From Haliotis asinina (lineage: Eukaryota > Mollusca > Gastropoda > Lepetellida > Haliotidae): a DNA stretch of 64,000 nucleotides. The notes under the pieces are model-generated. The model was not told where the DNA came from. It did not search any database and saw only the letters and a program-made list of their open reading frames with translations. The translations under genes and the position numbers were made by a program. The stretch is taken from assembly GCF_037392515.1 (NCBI RefSeq), contig NC_090288.1, positions 5,511,501 to 5,575,500 on the forward strand, in the 5' to 3' direction. Positions 52,901 to 56,100 of the stretch are shown here, in pieces (the first letter of the stretch is position 1; each line of letters opens with the position of its first letter).

Positions 52901-53142
52901 GTGTTACGGCACAGCATTGTGAAAGAATTAGGTGTTACCTAAGCATTACCTAAGCTCTAATTTTCACATAAATGATAAATATTGTTAGGCTGATAAATTT
53001 AAGCCCTGGTTCTTTGTTTTCAGGAGGTGAAGTGCGTATCGACCGCAGCACAACCATCATCATGGCAGGTGGCGCCAGTGTGATTCCAGCCATGTTGGTC
53101 ACAGCAGTCTGTCTGCTTACTGCATTTGTCTTCCGTGCCTAA
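7857..53142 (+). CDS. Cont: Contactin-like GPI-anchored adhesion protein with N-terminal C-type-lectin-like domain (24 coding exons, whole gene)
   Basis: The 24 exons listed below join in phase to 3708 nt, 1235 residues plus stop. Order: signal peptide (1-16), C-type-lectin-like domain (about 21-155), Ig1 (about 180-277), Ig2 (278-389), Ig3 (390-488), Ig4 (489-579), Ig5 (580-677), Ig6 (678-774), FN1 (775-880), FN2 (881-994), FN3 (995-1098), FN4 (1099-1196), hydrophobic tail (1197-1235). Lectin + 6 Ig + 4 FNIII + GPI tail is the architecture of insect contactin; vertebrate contactins lack the lectin part. Insect contactin is a cell-surface protein of septate junctions and works with neurexin IV and neuroglian; that role is inferred here from the family. 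All domain borders are phase-1 introns. Visible N-glycosylation sequons include NES in the lectin domain, NRT (Ig1), NQT (Ig4), NVT (Ig5), NST (Ig6), NRS (FN2) and NST (FN3). Two introns (12.4 and 7.2 kb) are swollen by mobile DNA. Confidence 0.93.
7918..9060 (+). other. Contactin intron 1
   Basis: AT-rich with an (AAT)n-like run at about 8229-8258. Nothing else recognised. Confidence 0.7.
9061..9155 (+). CDS. Cont: Contactin exon 2: start of C-type-lectin-like domain
   Basis: Acceptor TGTTTCAG ends at 9060; donor GTGAGT at 9156. It encodes DCPDQWYSNENKCYRF, the N-terminal cysteine hairpin of long-form lectin domains, then SNYEGASAICR, the first helix with the first core cysteine. Phase 1 in, phase 0 out. 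Confidence 0.9.
9229..9506 (+). mobile_element. SINE-A, full length, with target-site duplication
   Basis: Complete SINE-A from GAAGGTCCAAGGTTAG to the ACTCATTCACTCA tail. A perfect 12-bp direct repeat TTCATCCTGCAG flanks it (9217-9228 and 9507-9518). It sits in intron 2 of contactin in the sense orientation. Confidence 0.9.
9530..10680 (+). repeat. Tandem repeat, unit about 175 bp, about six diverged copies
   Basis: Each unit carries GTGGTGCCTTTTG near 9811, 9991, 10165, 10339 and (changed) 10490, followed by a TTTACAG-like motif, TTTCCATGGAAACATTTCGG and a GGAGCAGAACTCGAA block. A second array of the same family lies at about 36640-37160. Each unit's T-rich tract plus TTTACAG resembles a splice acceptor. 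Inner units are open in one frame, which is a repeat effect. Confidence 0.82.
11108..11193 (+). CDS. Cont: Contactin exon 3: lectin-like domain, LLSVNT/helix 2
   Basis: Acceptor CTTCAG ends at 11107; donor GTAAGA at 11194. It reads EDGAALLSVNTIAEHRF followed by IANWLEGKDQR. This matches the family motif in which an early Leu-x-Ser/Val strand leads into the second helix (E-x-x-F-I). Phase 0 in, phase 2 out. Confidence 0.9.
11430..11515 (+). mobile_element. SINE-B remnant (tRNA-like head only)
   Basis: GGGTAGCTCAGTGTTTAGAG then CTGGTTTGATGCCCCACATG are the box-A and box-B regions of the tRNA-derived SINE-B head. The body and tail are missing. Confidence 0.65.
11803..11971 (+). mobile_element. 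SINE-B, full length, tRNA-derived
   Basis: Head GGGTAGCCTAGTGGTTAAAG with box B GGTTCGATTCC at 11858-11868, body GTGTGAAGCCCATTTTCTGG and GATATTGCTGGAATACTGC, tail CTCACTCTCTCACTC. Near-perfect 12-bp flanking repeats ACATTCCCCAGG / ACATCCCCCAGG lie at 11791-11802 and 11972-11983. Confidence 0.88.
12290..12645 (+). pseudogene. Ghost of the Ig1 exon head plus its neighbouring intron sequence
   Basis: 12311-12355 resembles the acceptor and first codons of exon 6 (CCAGACTTTGGTTTCGCTAC versus CCAGACTATGGTTTCACCAC at 28698). It then loses five bases and stops matching after GTGACATTCC. A second block, about 12385-12645, matches 28420-28668 upstream of the real exon, sharing AGCCGAGAAAGCTTGAAT and TGTGTTGATGAA. 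The order of the two blocks is reversed relative to the real locus, as expected from a decayed tandem duplication. It cannot code for an Ig domain. Confidence 0.72.
13034..14328. mobile_element. Unclassified DNA element bounded by inverted clusters of a GAGAAAAYGGCC motif
   Basis: The left edge (13059-13190) has about five copies of AGAAAAYGGCC. The right edge (14201-14321) has about five copies of the reverse complement (GGCCRTTTTCTC). The 1-kb interior is AT-rich and non-coding. Eight-base direct repeats TTCTAGAG flank it at 13026-13033 and 14329-14336, which would fit a hAT-type target duplication. Confidence 0.58.
14337..15843 (+). other. Rest of contactin intron 3 with SINE-A remnants
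   Basis: Three truncated SINE-A pieces in sense orientation lie at about 15027-15187, 15200-15262 and 15669-15762, recognised by TTGATCAC..ATTGTCT.GTCCAGA and CCGCCATATA-like blocks. No coding sequence seen elsewhere. Confidence 0.6.
15844..15995 (+). CDS. Cont: Contactin exon 4: lectin-like domain, long-loop region
   Basis: Acceptor CCCCAG ends at 15843; donor GTAATG at 15996. It encodes KDEWFTSGQVTTG..GISWGGDGTF..FNFWLNESF..ARVVYSF. The W-F-T-S-G strand is typical. The NES sequon is a likely glycosylation site. No cysteine occurs in this exon, so the second conserved disulfide of canonical lectin domains is absent. The EPN/QPD calcium-sugar motif is also missing. Confidence 0.9.
16180..16287 (+). 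CDS. Cont: Contactin exon 5: end of lectin-like domain
   Basis: Acceptor ATTGCAG ends at 16179; donor GTAAGC at 16288. It encodes NNYGWGVTRTTGELSFICE, where FICE is the closing strand with the last core cysteine, then a linker ending RDFG. The 3' end and its donor sit in a threefold tandem repeat of about 54 bp. Only the first donor avoids an in-frame stop, which fixes the exon end. Confidence 0.9.
16259..16420 (+). repeat. Threefold tandem repeat of about 54 bp across the exon 5 donor
   Basis: AGGATTGTCCAGGAAGA recurs near 16260, 16314 and 16367, each followed by GACTTTG and CCTTTGTTTGACATTGC. The first copy is the coding 3' end of exon 5 with donor GTAAGC. The second donor is GTAGTC and the third is degraded (GTAAAT after TTT). 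Confidence 0.92.
16421..17272 (+). other. Start of the 12.4-kb intron 5; CpG-rich patch near 16985-17065
   Basis: No coding sequence. The patch with ACGCGAGACG, TTACGCGTAC and CATACGCGTGAC resembles motifs of the 249-bp satellite that follows. Confidence 0.45.
17273..21150 (+). repeat. 249-bp satellite array, about 14 main copies plus an outlying diverged copy
   Basis: TTTTCACCTATGTGCACATT recurs every 249-250 bp from about 18021 to 20765. Diverged copies lie at both ends (17273-17465, 17770, 20990). Each unit keeps about 15 CpGs, including CTCGCGATG and TTACGCGTACGAGAGACG. Because 249 is divisible by three, each unit carries the same 70-codon open frame and frames on the other strand; these are not genes. 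Central copies are nearly identical and edge copies diverged. Confidence 0.95.
21470..22062. mobile_element. Non-autonomous DNA transposon with about 90-bp inverted ends, hAT-like
   Basis: The ends start CAGTCTAAGTAAACTTAG and, on the other strand, CAGTCTAAGTAAACTCAG. Similarity runs about 90 bp inward (TAACAAAACCT, AGGTCGC.TCAGG). An 8-bp direct repeat ATTGTTTC lies at 21462-21469 and 22065-22072, two bases off the right end. CAG ends and 8-bp duplications fit hAT. The inside has a 114-codon open frame (21559-21903) without a recognised domain. Confidence 0.68.
22158..22860. repeat. Unclassified interspersed repeat, copy 1
   Basis: About 700 bp matching 23218-24345 in the same orientation. 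Shared blocks are TTAGCATTTAATT.TG.GTTTT, AGCCGTGT.AACTGTCTGCAAA, CCTGTATATTCAG and CCATGCTGTC.TCCAGGAA. No coding capacity. Confidence 0.68.
22861..23217. other. Spacer between the two copies of the unclassified repeat
   Basis: AT-rich and non-coding. ATTATCACGTGAGAGATCG / GTTATCACGTGATCAG contains two CACGTGA motifs 19 bp apart. Confidence 0.4.
23218..24345. repeat. Unclassified interspersed repeat, copy 2, interrupted by a small inverted-repeat element
   Basis: Second, longer copy of the repeat at 22158-22860. The extra length is mostly a 350-bp insert at 23738-24087. Confidence 0.66.
23738..24087. mobile_element. MITE-like insert in the unclassified repeat
   Basis: Bounded by GTGTTCACGAAT (23738-23749) and ATTCGTAAACAC (24076-24087), 11 of 12 complementary. 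Absent from the other copy of the host repeat, which shows it is an insertion. No coding content. Confidence 0.55.
24346..25899 (+). other. Intron 5 sequence without recognised genes
   Basis: It contains a perfect hairpin GTGAGCCGC-TTGA-GCGGCTCAC at about 24929-24950 and a CpG-rich patch at 25835-25905 (CCGTCTCGCG repeated). No coding sequence recognised. Confidence 0.45.
25900..28180 (+). mobile_element. DIRS-like (tyrosine-recombinase) retroelement fossil, old
   Basis: About 26,850-27,250 looks like the RNase H region of DIRS elements (HINHLEMK-like and HIPGTC-like motifs). About 27,500-28,180 looks like the tyrosine recombinase (an FLLAIATAAQISEIHALD-like segment). The 5' part is less certain. 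It is broken in many places, no inverted ends were found, and it looks clearly older than the copy at 44-50 kb. It lies in contactin intron 5 in the sense orientation. Confidence 0.62.
28200..28296 (-). mobile_element. Small MITE, TTATCCTGACTCATG family
   Basis: Reverse-complement similarity to 41632-41680 (CATGAGTCAGGATAA, then CAATTTTAT and GAAAATTAC). Ends are roughly inverted (GAGCATTAATCAGGATA / TATCCTGACTCATGATG). Confidence 0.55.
28702..29031 (+). CDS. Cont: Contactin exon 6: Ig1
   Basis: Acceptor ATTCCAG ends at 28701; donor GTATGT at 29032. One exon holds the whole first Ig domain: linker DYGFTTENPNDIPRGPRF, Cys strand (MECVAH), Trp strand (KYQWYRF), closing DEGYYQCKASNYLG. NRT is a glycosylation sequon. 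Phase 1 at both ends. Confidence 0.95.
29032..29867 (+). other. Contactin intron 6
   Basis: Non-coding. Short SINE-like scraps at about 29275-29320 and 29700-29760, and a local repeat GGCATCAACCTGTGGTGCC / GGCATTAACCTGTGATGCC near 29430 and 29490. Confidence 0.6.
29868..29963 (+). CDS. Cont: Contactin exon 7: Ig2, first part
   Basis: Acceptor TTCTTCAG ends at 29867; donor GTAAAT at 29964. It reads DLGEFSNVGVAPTV..EYEGAQLNCPPITVKP, the first two strands of Ig2 with its first cysteine (LNCPP). Phase 1 in and out. Confidence 0.9.
30197..30360 (+). mobile_element. SINE-B, full length but diverged
   Basis: Head GGGTAGCCTAGTGGTTAGAG, box B TGGTTTGATTCC, body GATATTGCTTGAATATTGCT, tail ACTCACTCACAC. 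In contactin intron 7, sense orientation. Confidence 0.82.
30790..31029 (+). CDS. Cont: Contactin exon 8: Ig2, second part
   Basis: Acceptor TTTGCAG ends at 30789; donor GTAGGT at 31030. It encodes AAKYQWYKNNVANFI, SNNGKLYFSEVTDMDEGRYH then CIV, carrying the Trp and second Cys of Ig2. The end SSQTPTKSSLGFLLDV is like the Ig2-Ig3 linker of contactins. Phase 1 in and out. Confidence 0.92.
31185..31495 (+). repeat. Complex tandem repeat in intron 8
   Basis: About six copies of TTCTGTTCTTAATGATCAA, most preceded by CACAGGAAGTGG or a close variant. Some copies are joined by AATCATGGTTGAGTCAATTT. Units are nearly identical, so the array is young. Confidence 0.9.
31624..31705 (+). repeat. (ATTC)n microsatellite next to the exon 9 acceptor
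   Basis: About 20 units of ATTC ending 16 bp before the acceptor of exon 9. The array occupies the place of the polypyrimidine tract and branch region. Confidence 0.95.
31722..31827 (+). CDS. Cont: Contactin exon 9: Ig3, first part
   Basis: Acceptor CTGTTTAG ends at 31721; donor GTGAGT at 31828. It encodes NYRPIIQDDFISVYPPQPKK then GQDIQLECFAYG with the first Ig3 cysteine. An (ATTC)n microsatellite stops about 16 bp before the acceptor. Phase 1 in, phase 2 out. Confidence 0.92.
31940..32152 (-). mobile_element. SINE-A, reverse orientation
   Basis: Matches the minus strand of SINE-A: ATTCCAGCTATATTGTGGCA, ATCCAGTGATCAACAGCATG, GTCAACCAAGTCAGCAAG and AATTCTAACCCAGATCTTCA. In contactin intron 9. 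Confidence 0.82.
32493..32654 (+). repeat. 81-bp tandem duplication spanning the exon 10 acceptor
   Basis: GCAGTTTCAAGCTGCTTGTA starts at 32493 and again at 32574. Both copies run through TTTATTCTTTACTTCA and GGGCCCTTGGTATACCAGTG. The unit is 81 bp and divisible by three. The upstream copy has CAAGGGG and the downstream copy CAGGGGG, which moves the AG by one base. Confidence 0.95.
32620..32810 (+). CDS. Cont: Contactin exon 10: Ig3, second part
   Basis: Acceptor TACTTCAG ends at 32619; donor GTGAGT at 32811. It encodes GPLVYQWSRLLGKEMPSRAR, NRVLTILNVAPEDQGVYKC and RVYSS. A tandem 81-bp copy of the acceptor and first ~9 codons lies just upstream. Its AG is shifted by one base and does not keep the phase-2 frame from exon 9, so the downstream acceptor is the coding one. 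Confidence 0.9.
32811..33228 (+). other. Contactin intron 10, 5' part
   Basis: It contains a SINE 3' scrap at about 32862-32912 and two copies of ATACAAAACATCCAAAT or its complement (33095, 33154). No coding sequence. Confidence 0.5.
33229..33498 (+). mobile_element. SINE-A, full length
   Basis: Runs from TGTGAAGGGTCGTAGTAGAA through GGCCTTCAGCAAAACATGCT and TAAGAGGCGACTT to GCCCCCATATAGCTGGAATA and AACTCACTCACC. Sense orientation in contactin intron 10. Confidence 0.87.
33612..33680 (-). mobile_element. SINE-A 3' fragment
   Basis: GTGAGTGAGTTTAGTTTTAC followed by GCCATGCTCATCAATGG is the reversed tail and 3' core of SINE-A. Confidence 0.7.
33955..34227 (+). CDS. Cont: Contactin exon 11: Ig4
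   Basis: Acceptor GTCACAG ends at 33954; donor GTGGGT at 34228. Whole Ig4 in one exon: EPYFTYPLRNQHTDVGGQLT, WHCEAAGTPTPTYTWYKDG, DSGMYQCGATNQHNTVYSTA. It has Cys-Trp-Cys and an NQT sequon. Phase 1 at both ends. Confidence 0.95.
34745..35038 (+). CDS. Cont: Contactin exon 12: Ig5
   Basis: Acceptor ATTTCAG ends at 34744; donor GTAAGT at 35039. Whole Ig5: EFAPSFAKHPLQRGISASRG, GNVTIICDPEAAPAPEYEW, ADAGRYTCKVTNSVGSAEDS. The E-F-A-P-S-F start is characteristic of the contactin Ig5 domain. NVT is a sequon. Phase 1 at both ends. Confidence 0.95.
35460..36500 (+). mobile_element. Tc1/mariner DNA transposon, dead copy
   Basis: A region from about 35499 reads RAIG..QVGRS-like, the N-terminal helix-turn-helix of Tc1-type transposases. 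Near 36200-36275 it reads DCPSRSPDLNPLEHIWDALE, the block with the last catalytic residue (Glu of NPLEH). The frame changes several times and stops occur between, so it is inactive. The right end is near TTTTGGAACGGCAGTGTA at about 36484-36501; a matching left terminal repeat was not found. It sits in contactin intron 12, sense orientation. Confidence 0.87.
36620..37165 (+). repeat. Second array of the ~175-bp repeat, about three diverged copies
   Basis: GTGCATTTTGCTATTTACAG (36691), GTGCCTTTTGCTCCTTGCAG and GTGCCTTTTGCTGTTCGCAG recur about every 165 bp, with GGGCTTC.TTTCTGGAGCA-like blocks as at 9530-10680. It lies 70 bp upstream of exon 13 in the same orientation. Confidence 0.78.
37234..37397 (+). 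CDS. Cont: Contactin exon 13: Ig6, first part
   Basis: Acceptor CTTGCAG ends at 37233; donor GTGAGA at 37398. It encodes TQTVMSVRPTSEDVNVNSTA, TLKCEASASQNMDMVYSWMF, NNPYYRM. First Cys and Trp of Ig6, NST sequon. Phase 1 in, phase 0 out. Confidence 0.92.
37532..37680 (+). mobile_element. SINE-B, diverged
   Basis: GGGTAGTCTAATAGTTAAAG head, GGATTCAATTTCGCACATGA box-B region, GATATTGCTGGAATATTGCT body, CTCTCACTCA tail. In contactin intron 13. Confidence 0.78.
37690..37812 (+). mobile_element. SINE-A 5' half
   Basis: CCTGTGAAGATCCGCAGTAA, GCAACCCATGCTTGCCACAA, GAGGCGACTAATGGGATCAG, CTGACTTGGTTGACAAC, then the match stops. Directly follows the SINE-B tail. Confidence 0.78.
38128..38254 (+). CDS. 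Cont: Contactin exon 14: Ig6, second part
   Basis: Acceptor CATCTAG ends at 38127; donor GTAAGT at 38255. It encodes GSGLTKGYLYVINAQFYHAG then DYTCNAATGLDTVSAEATL, with the second Ig6 cysteine. Phase 0 in, phase 1 out. Confidence 0.92.
38255..38832 (+). other. Contactin intron 14
   Basis: Non-coding; a SINE 3' scrap (GCTTAAATATAAGTGGCATA, AACTCGCTCACT) at about 38745-38795. Confidence 0.6.
38833..39006 (+). CDS. Cont: Contactin exon 15: FN1, first part
   Basis: Acceptor ATTTCAG ends at 38832; donor GTGAGT at 39007. The start GPPGEPAGVYQDL is the usual Ig-to-FNIII junction. The core Trp is in VKIMWTDGDDHGADVLYYDV followed by EFRTN. Phase 1 in and out. Confidence 0.93.
39360..39612 (+). repeat. 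Degenerate tandem repeat with TGATCAAACTGCAGG core
   Basis: About seven imperfect copies of CATGTGATCAAACTGCAGGG, often followed by TCATxGCAA, spaced about 35-45 bp. It reaches almost to the exon 16 acceptor. A weak relative lies near 31495-31575 in intron 8. Confidence 0.7.
39633..39776 (+). CDS. Cont: Contactin exon 16: FN1, second part
   Basis: Acceptor CATTCCAG ends at 39632; donor GTAAGT at 39777. It reads LMNLKSGAGYQFRVRAMNRY then GLGLPSVPT, the L-x-P/S-G-x-x-Y-x-F-R-V-x-A-x-N motif closing an FNIII domain. Phase 1 in and out. Confidence 0.92.
39777..40455 (+). other. Contactin intron 16, with a SINE-B head fragment
   Basis: 39805-39883 (GAGGTAGTCTAGTTGTTTTA, CAGCATTTGATTCCC) is a decayed SINE-B head. 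The rest is non-coding without recognised repeats. Confidence 0.55.
40456..40550 (+). CDS. Cont: Contactin exon 17: FN2, first strands
   Basis: The acceptor is CCATAG at 40455. An alternative AG 10 bp downstream would give an immediate stop, so the first was chosen. Donor GTAAGA at 40551. It encodes IPSDKPTKAPEKV, a short glycine run, then GDLTITWE with the core Trp. Phase 1 in, phase 0 out. Confidence 0.87.
41364..41482. mobile_element. Small inverted-repeat element (MITE-like)
   Basis: A perfect 18-bp inverted repeat: GAACAGCAAAAGAAAAGC at 41364-41381 and its complement at 41465-41482. An outer ATGCAC / GTGCAT pair extends the arms. 119 bp, non-coding, in intron 17. Confidence 0.68.
41595..41690. 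mobile_element. Small MITE, TTATCCTGACTCATG family
   Basis: Perfect 15-bp inverted repeat: TTATCCTGACTCATG at 41595-41609 and CATGAGTCAGGATAA at 41632-41646. The sequence after the right arm (CAATTTTAT.ATGAAAATTAC) matches a relative at 28200-28296 in reverse. Confidence 0.6.
42012..42107 (+). CDS. Cont: Contactin exon 18: FN2, middle strands
   Basis: Acceptor CTTTCAG ends at 42011; donor GTATGT at 42108. It encodes PLPLEDHNGQQLGYNVFWRK followed by KPVGGSESKWET. The G-Y-x-V-x-W/Y-R strand is the contactin FN2 hallmark. Phase 0 at both ends. Confidence 0.92.
42707..42857 (+). CDS. Cont: Contactin exon 19: FN2, end
   Basis: Acceptor TTTCACAG ends at 42706; donor GTGAGT at 42858. It encodes STGSYVTLVGLENFYTEYEV then QVQAFNELGSGNRS, the closing FNIII motif with an NRS sequon. 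Phase 0 in, phase 1 out. Confidence 0.92.
43036..43460 (+). repeat. 43-bp minisatellite, about ten copies
   Basis: CCAGTACCTTGAGGGCACCT then GTCAGTAGCTAAAGTGT recurs at exact 43-bp spacing (43097, 43140, 43183 and so on). Alternating GTACC / GTGCC variants suggest amplification as 86-bp pairs. In intron 19. Confidence 0.95.
43698..43819 (+). CDS. Cont: Contactin exon 20: FN3, first part
   Basis: Acceptor TTTTCAG ends at 43697; donor GTAAGT at 43820. It encodes LPVGTPSGVYADSFNSTSLV, VFWNPVPDNKKFMKGKLIG, YK: core Trp followed by the G-x-L-x-G-Y-K turn. NST sequon. The 7.2-kb intron that follows contains a DIRS-like fossil. Phase 1 in, phase 0 out. Confidence 0.92.
43998..50141 (+). mobile_element. 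DIRS-like (tyrosine-recombinase) retroelement fossil with 175-bp inverted ends
   Basis: A 6.1-kb element in contactin intron 20, sense orientation. The ends are inverted repeats of 175 bp (43998-44172 and 49967-50141) that look identical by eye. Parts: a Pro/Ala/Thr-rich gag-like first frame (about 44,725-45,490), an RNase H-like region (about 47,430-47,790), and a tyrosine-recombinase region (about 48,130-49,560) with an HEIRALASTMAL-like box and a final SHYLRDL. A reverse-transcriptase region was not recognised. Internally it is broken in many places, and part of the 3' coding half is repeated in tandem. An extra inverted copy of the terminal sequence lies near the right end. Identical ends suggest a fairly recent arrival despite the decayed inside. 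Confidence 0.8.
49850..50176. repeat. Inverted unit at the right end of the DIRS-like fossil
   Basis: It begins TTATTAAAATCTAAATATTT..ATACTTACCTTACCATAG and ends with the complement, giving about 49-bp arms around 230 bp that include the right terminal repeat. This may be a second terminal unit or a small satellite element of the same family. Confidence 0.55.
50690..50893 (+). mobile_element. SINE-B tail followed by SINE-A 5' half
   Basis: 50690-50773 (GTGTGAAGCCCATTTCTGGT, GTTGGAATATTGCTAAAAG, ACTCATTCAC) is a 5'-truncated SINE-B. 50787-50893 (CTGAAGGTCCCGGGTTAGAA, TTGTAAGAGGCGACTAACAG) is a SINE-A head that stops at GGATCGGG. Confidence 0.8.
51043..51232 (+). CDS. Cont: Contactin exon 21: FN3, second part
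   Basis: Acceptor TGTGCAG ends at 51042; donor GTGTGT at 51233. It encodes VNYWMKDTETEIEAVQSIY then IIGLQPDTWYTVNVQVYNSA and GNGPKSEDYS. The L-x-P-x-T-x-Y motif fits FNIII. Phase 0 in, phase 1 out. Confidence 0.92.
51503..51618 (+). CDS. Cont: Contactin exon 22: FN4, first part
   Basis: Acceptor CTTGCAG ends at 51502; donor GTAGGT at 51619. It encodes APQLYPTEVHVFSYSSTQVY then VSFRGVSTQVYEEPLQGYK. A decayed tandem copy of most of the exon and its donor follows directly. Phase 1 in, phase 0 out. Confidence 0.9.
51526..51727 (+). repeat. 105-bp tandem duplication of exon 22, second copy decayed
   Basis: GTGCATGTGTTCTCCTACTC starts at 51526 in exon 22 and again at 51631 in the intron. The second copy continues GTGTATGTGTCTTTCTGTGG, loses similarity near TGTATGACGAAG, and ends in its own AAGGTAGGTAC donor-like sequence at about 51719. 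It has no acceptor of its own and its reading frame is damaged, so it is a ghost exon. Confidence 0.9.
51851..52087 (+). mobile_element. SINE-A, diverged, with a short internal duplication
   Basis: GATCCATGAAGATGCAGGTA, GTCGTAAGGGGTGACTATGA, then TTAGGCTTGCTAACTT.GCTG twice (about 51929 and 51959), and CTGCAATATAGCTGGAATAT. In intron 22. Confidence 0.77.
52458..52635 (+). CDS. Cont: Contactin exon 23: FN4, second part
   Basis: Acceptor CTTGCAG ends at 52457; donor GTGAGT at 52636. It encodes VQYWRNAEDIRKAKVVDCE, AILGNIDKDIIYQMRVFAYS and RGGQGKMSSPATYF, a standard closing half of FNIII. Phase 0 in, phase 1 out. Confidence 0.92.
53024..53142 (+). CDS. Cont: Contactin exon 24: GPI-anchor signal and stop
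   Basis: Acceptor TTTTCAG ends at 53023; TAA at 53140-53142. It encodes GGEVRIDRSTTIIMAGGASV then IPAMLVTAVCLLTAFVFRA. Small residues (A-G-G-A-S) precede a ~15-residue hydrophobic tail that runs almost to the C terminus with no cytoplasmic segment, the usual GPI attachment signal. Phase 1 in. Confidence 0.92.
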
Positions 53143-56100
53143 ATAGTCCACGAACAGTGCTATGCTACTCCAAAACAGATTCAACTCCAAAAATTCATGA
53201 ATACAAGAAACATTAACAATGGAACTTAATGAATTGTAAATTCATGAATACATGATCCCCAACTTTTTGTTTGCAGCATATTGGTTCATGATTTTGGACG
53301 CGGATAATTCCTCAGTCTATACGTGACAGTTATATGATTTATTTTGTCATGTAAAGACATAGTTAAGATCACCCATCACAGCTGATTGCAATAGACATCT
53401 AAACTGACATTGATCATGATTATTGAGTCAAAGTGATTTCAAAATCCAGCCCAATACATTCCATATATTTACATGTGTATATACATGTATACATAAACCA
53501 TCCATTTTATACCTAACATTGTACAGTTTTTACAAATCTTTTACAGTACGTATAAGTTCGCTAGTCCCTTTTCGTCTGCTGGGAAATTAGTGCATCTGTT
53601 GCCATAATGTCTCGCTATTCTTTGCCAGTGTATCAAGTATTAAACTATTTATGCTTCATGAAAATGAATCGTTTATTTTATGATTTTCGTGTTCTAAAAT
53701 TTTATTCATGTTTGTGAGCGTAACTAGATGCTGTTGAAAAGTGTTGAGTATTTTTTAAGAAAATGATTGGTGTTTTGTAGTTTTGTAATGTTTTTTTTAA
53801 AGTATATGTTTGTCCGTTTTTATTATTTTCTCAGTTCAGTCCCGTATTCCACACTGGTAACATTCAGAGTAATGATTAAGTTTCTAGGGTAATAGCATAA
53901 TGGTTATGAAAGTGGTAATTTAGACATTAACATTCCTCTATCACATTTGTCTTTTTTTAATGTTTGGAGCAAGTCAGAGTAATGATTAGTTTCAAGGGTA
54001 ATAACATAATGATGTTTGAAGTGGTAATGTCATCATTAATGTTCTTCAATTTTGTTTATATTTAGATTGTAATTGATCAGTTTTTTGGGTATATGTATAT
54101 TGATGTTTAAACTTATTATGAAAATCTACTTACACAACCTCATCATTCTATAAATAATATAGCTATGAGTACTTTAAAGGGTAATAGCATCAATGTGACC
54201 TTTAGTTATTGTGTGTCCACATTTCATATTCATGTTGTCAGAGCAATAGGAACAACACGATGACAACTATAAATTTGTTACCTTTCATCTGTAAGCTACA
54301 TTCAATAGGATGTGCAGGTTTATGATCTCTTTCTGGGGATTAACTCCCAATTTAGGGTACAGAAATGTTGGGTAAAAGTAAGCATAAATTTCTTGATCAA
54401 GTTATACAGGGTATTTAAATTTGAATAATCTCCTTGCTTGTGATGCATTCTATATTCATTTTACAGTCTTGTTAAGCTACCAGAATTCCATATGTTTGTC
54501 AAATAGTATGGGTGCTTATGTCAGTGACTACTGTATAGATAATATTTGTGTGACTAGATAGTGATATCAGTGGAACCTATAGTTTTAGAAGAGCTCTGTA
54601 GTTATTGATTCATGTATTTTTCCATGTATTTTGTACAAATTGTATATAGTTTGTCATCAGTTTTTATTCATTAAACAGACATTGTGATTTCATGGAATTA
54701 AATGCCTGCCACATACTTGATATAAATAGAAATGTGGCACTTTACAACTTTTTTTGTGTATAAATACTCTCCATCATGTGGGAAATATTTTTCAAATTAT
54801 ATTTTTCAATCGTAACAAAATGCACAAAATGTAACTTTCTGCTTTTCCTATTGTTATACCAGAACATAATAATTGTATCAGTAAAATATCATTTTCTAAT
54901 ATCATTATATGTGTATTCCTTGGTGATATGCCCTTTATAATTACCAGTGATAAAAGCATCAAAGAATCTCGCATCTAAAACAGCTGTTAATTACACTTTA
55001 ATACTCTTTAACTCATTAAACTATTTTACCTACAGATCACAGGGATGTGAAGGTGACAGAAAAAAACTCTGATGTGAAAATACTGTTTTTGAAGGTAAAC
55101 TTCAGTAGCGAAAGATACTCATTTGTTATGCAATGAAAACAGAGATTTTCGGCACAAATTCCTGTTGTCTTGTGAAGTCTTCTACAAGAAAGTTATATTC
55201 TCCCCAGAACAAGGAGCATAAACAAATGTTCTGTGATTGTATAATGGCTCTCATTTGCATAATGTAAATAGTGTAAAGCAAACATTGCCCTCCTTACCAA
55301 CTTTCTCAGTTGTCTTGTTTATCCCACTCTTCGGCAATACCTGGTTTAGCAGAATCTCATCTCATTGGGAGATTATGTTGAGTGGGTTGGAATTTTTTAA
55401 AAAAGGAATTAGCAATATACAGCTGAATACTTTCATTAAACTCATGTTATACACTGAAGAAAATAAGTTTTTTAAACTGTATGTTTATTTTGATTTCATA
55501 ATTGATTAATAATTTGTTGAACATTTGCATGAAAACCCCAGCTTTGGGAGTTTTTCTTTAGGTAGAATCCAGATGAGATGGTACATGTATTTCTGTTAGT
55601 GACTAATTTTATCATTGGTATGTATTGTATTAATATGTGTATTACAGTTGTTAACTCCTGCTCTGATTTGCAAGAACTGTCGCCCTTGGTTGACCAGAAA
55701 TGACCACCACACTTTTATTCTACTGGCAATACTCCTGTAAAATCAGTTTGTCTGTTTTGAGATGTATGAAGATTTGATAATGCACTGATTGTTTTCAATC
55801 ATTGTTTTACATAAGATATATATCTTTTTGTAACAATAAATAGTTTGGGATATTTATGTTGAAGTGTACATGTTCATTATTTGCTAGAAGTGGATGGAAT
55901 GGAGTCCTGGAAGTCTTGCGTTCTTTCGGAAAATGAGCTAAGCATGGACTGCAGAACACATGGCATTTCCTGATCAAGGTGTGAAGAGCCAAGTTGTTTG
56001 AAGGGTCACTATATATTAGTGCTTTAGACCAATGTTTCATCATGGGAATAAAATCATTCTTATATTTGTATAATATATTAGGAACACATGGGGCTTGCTA

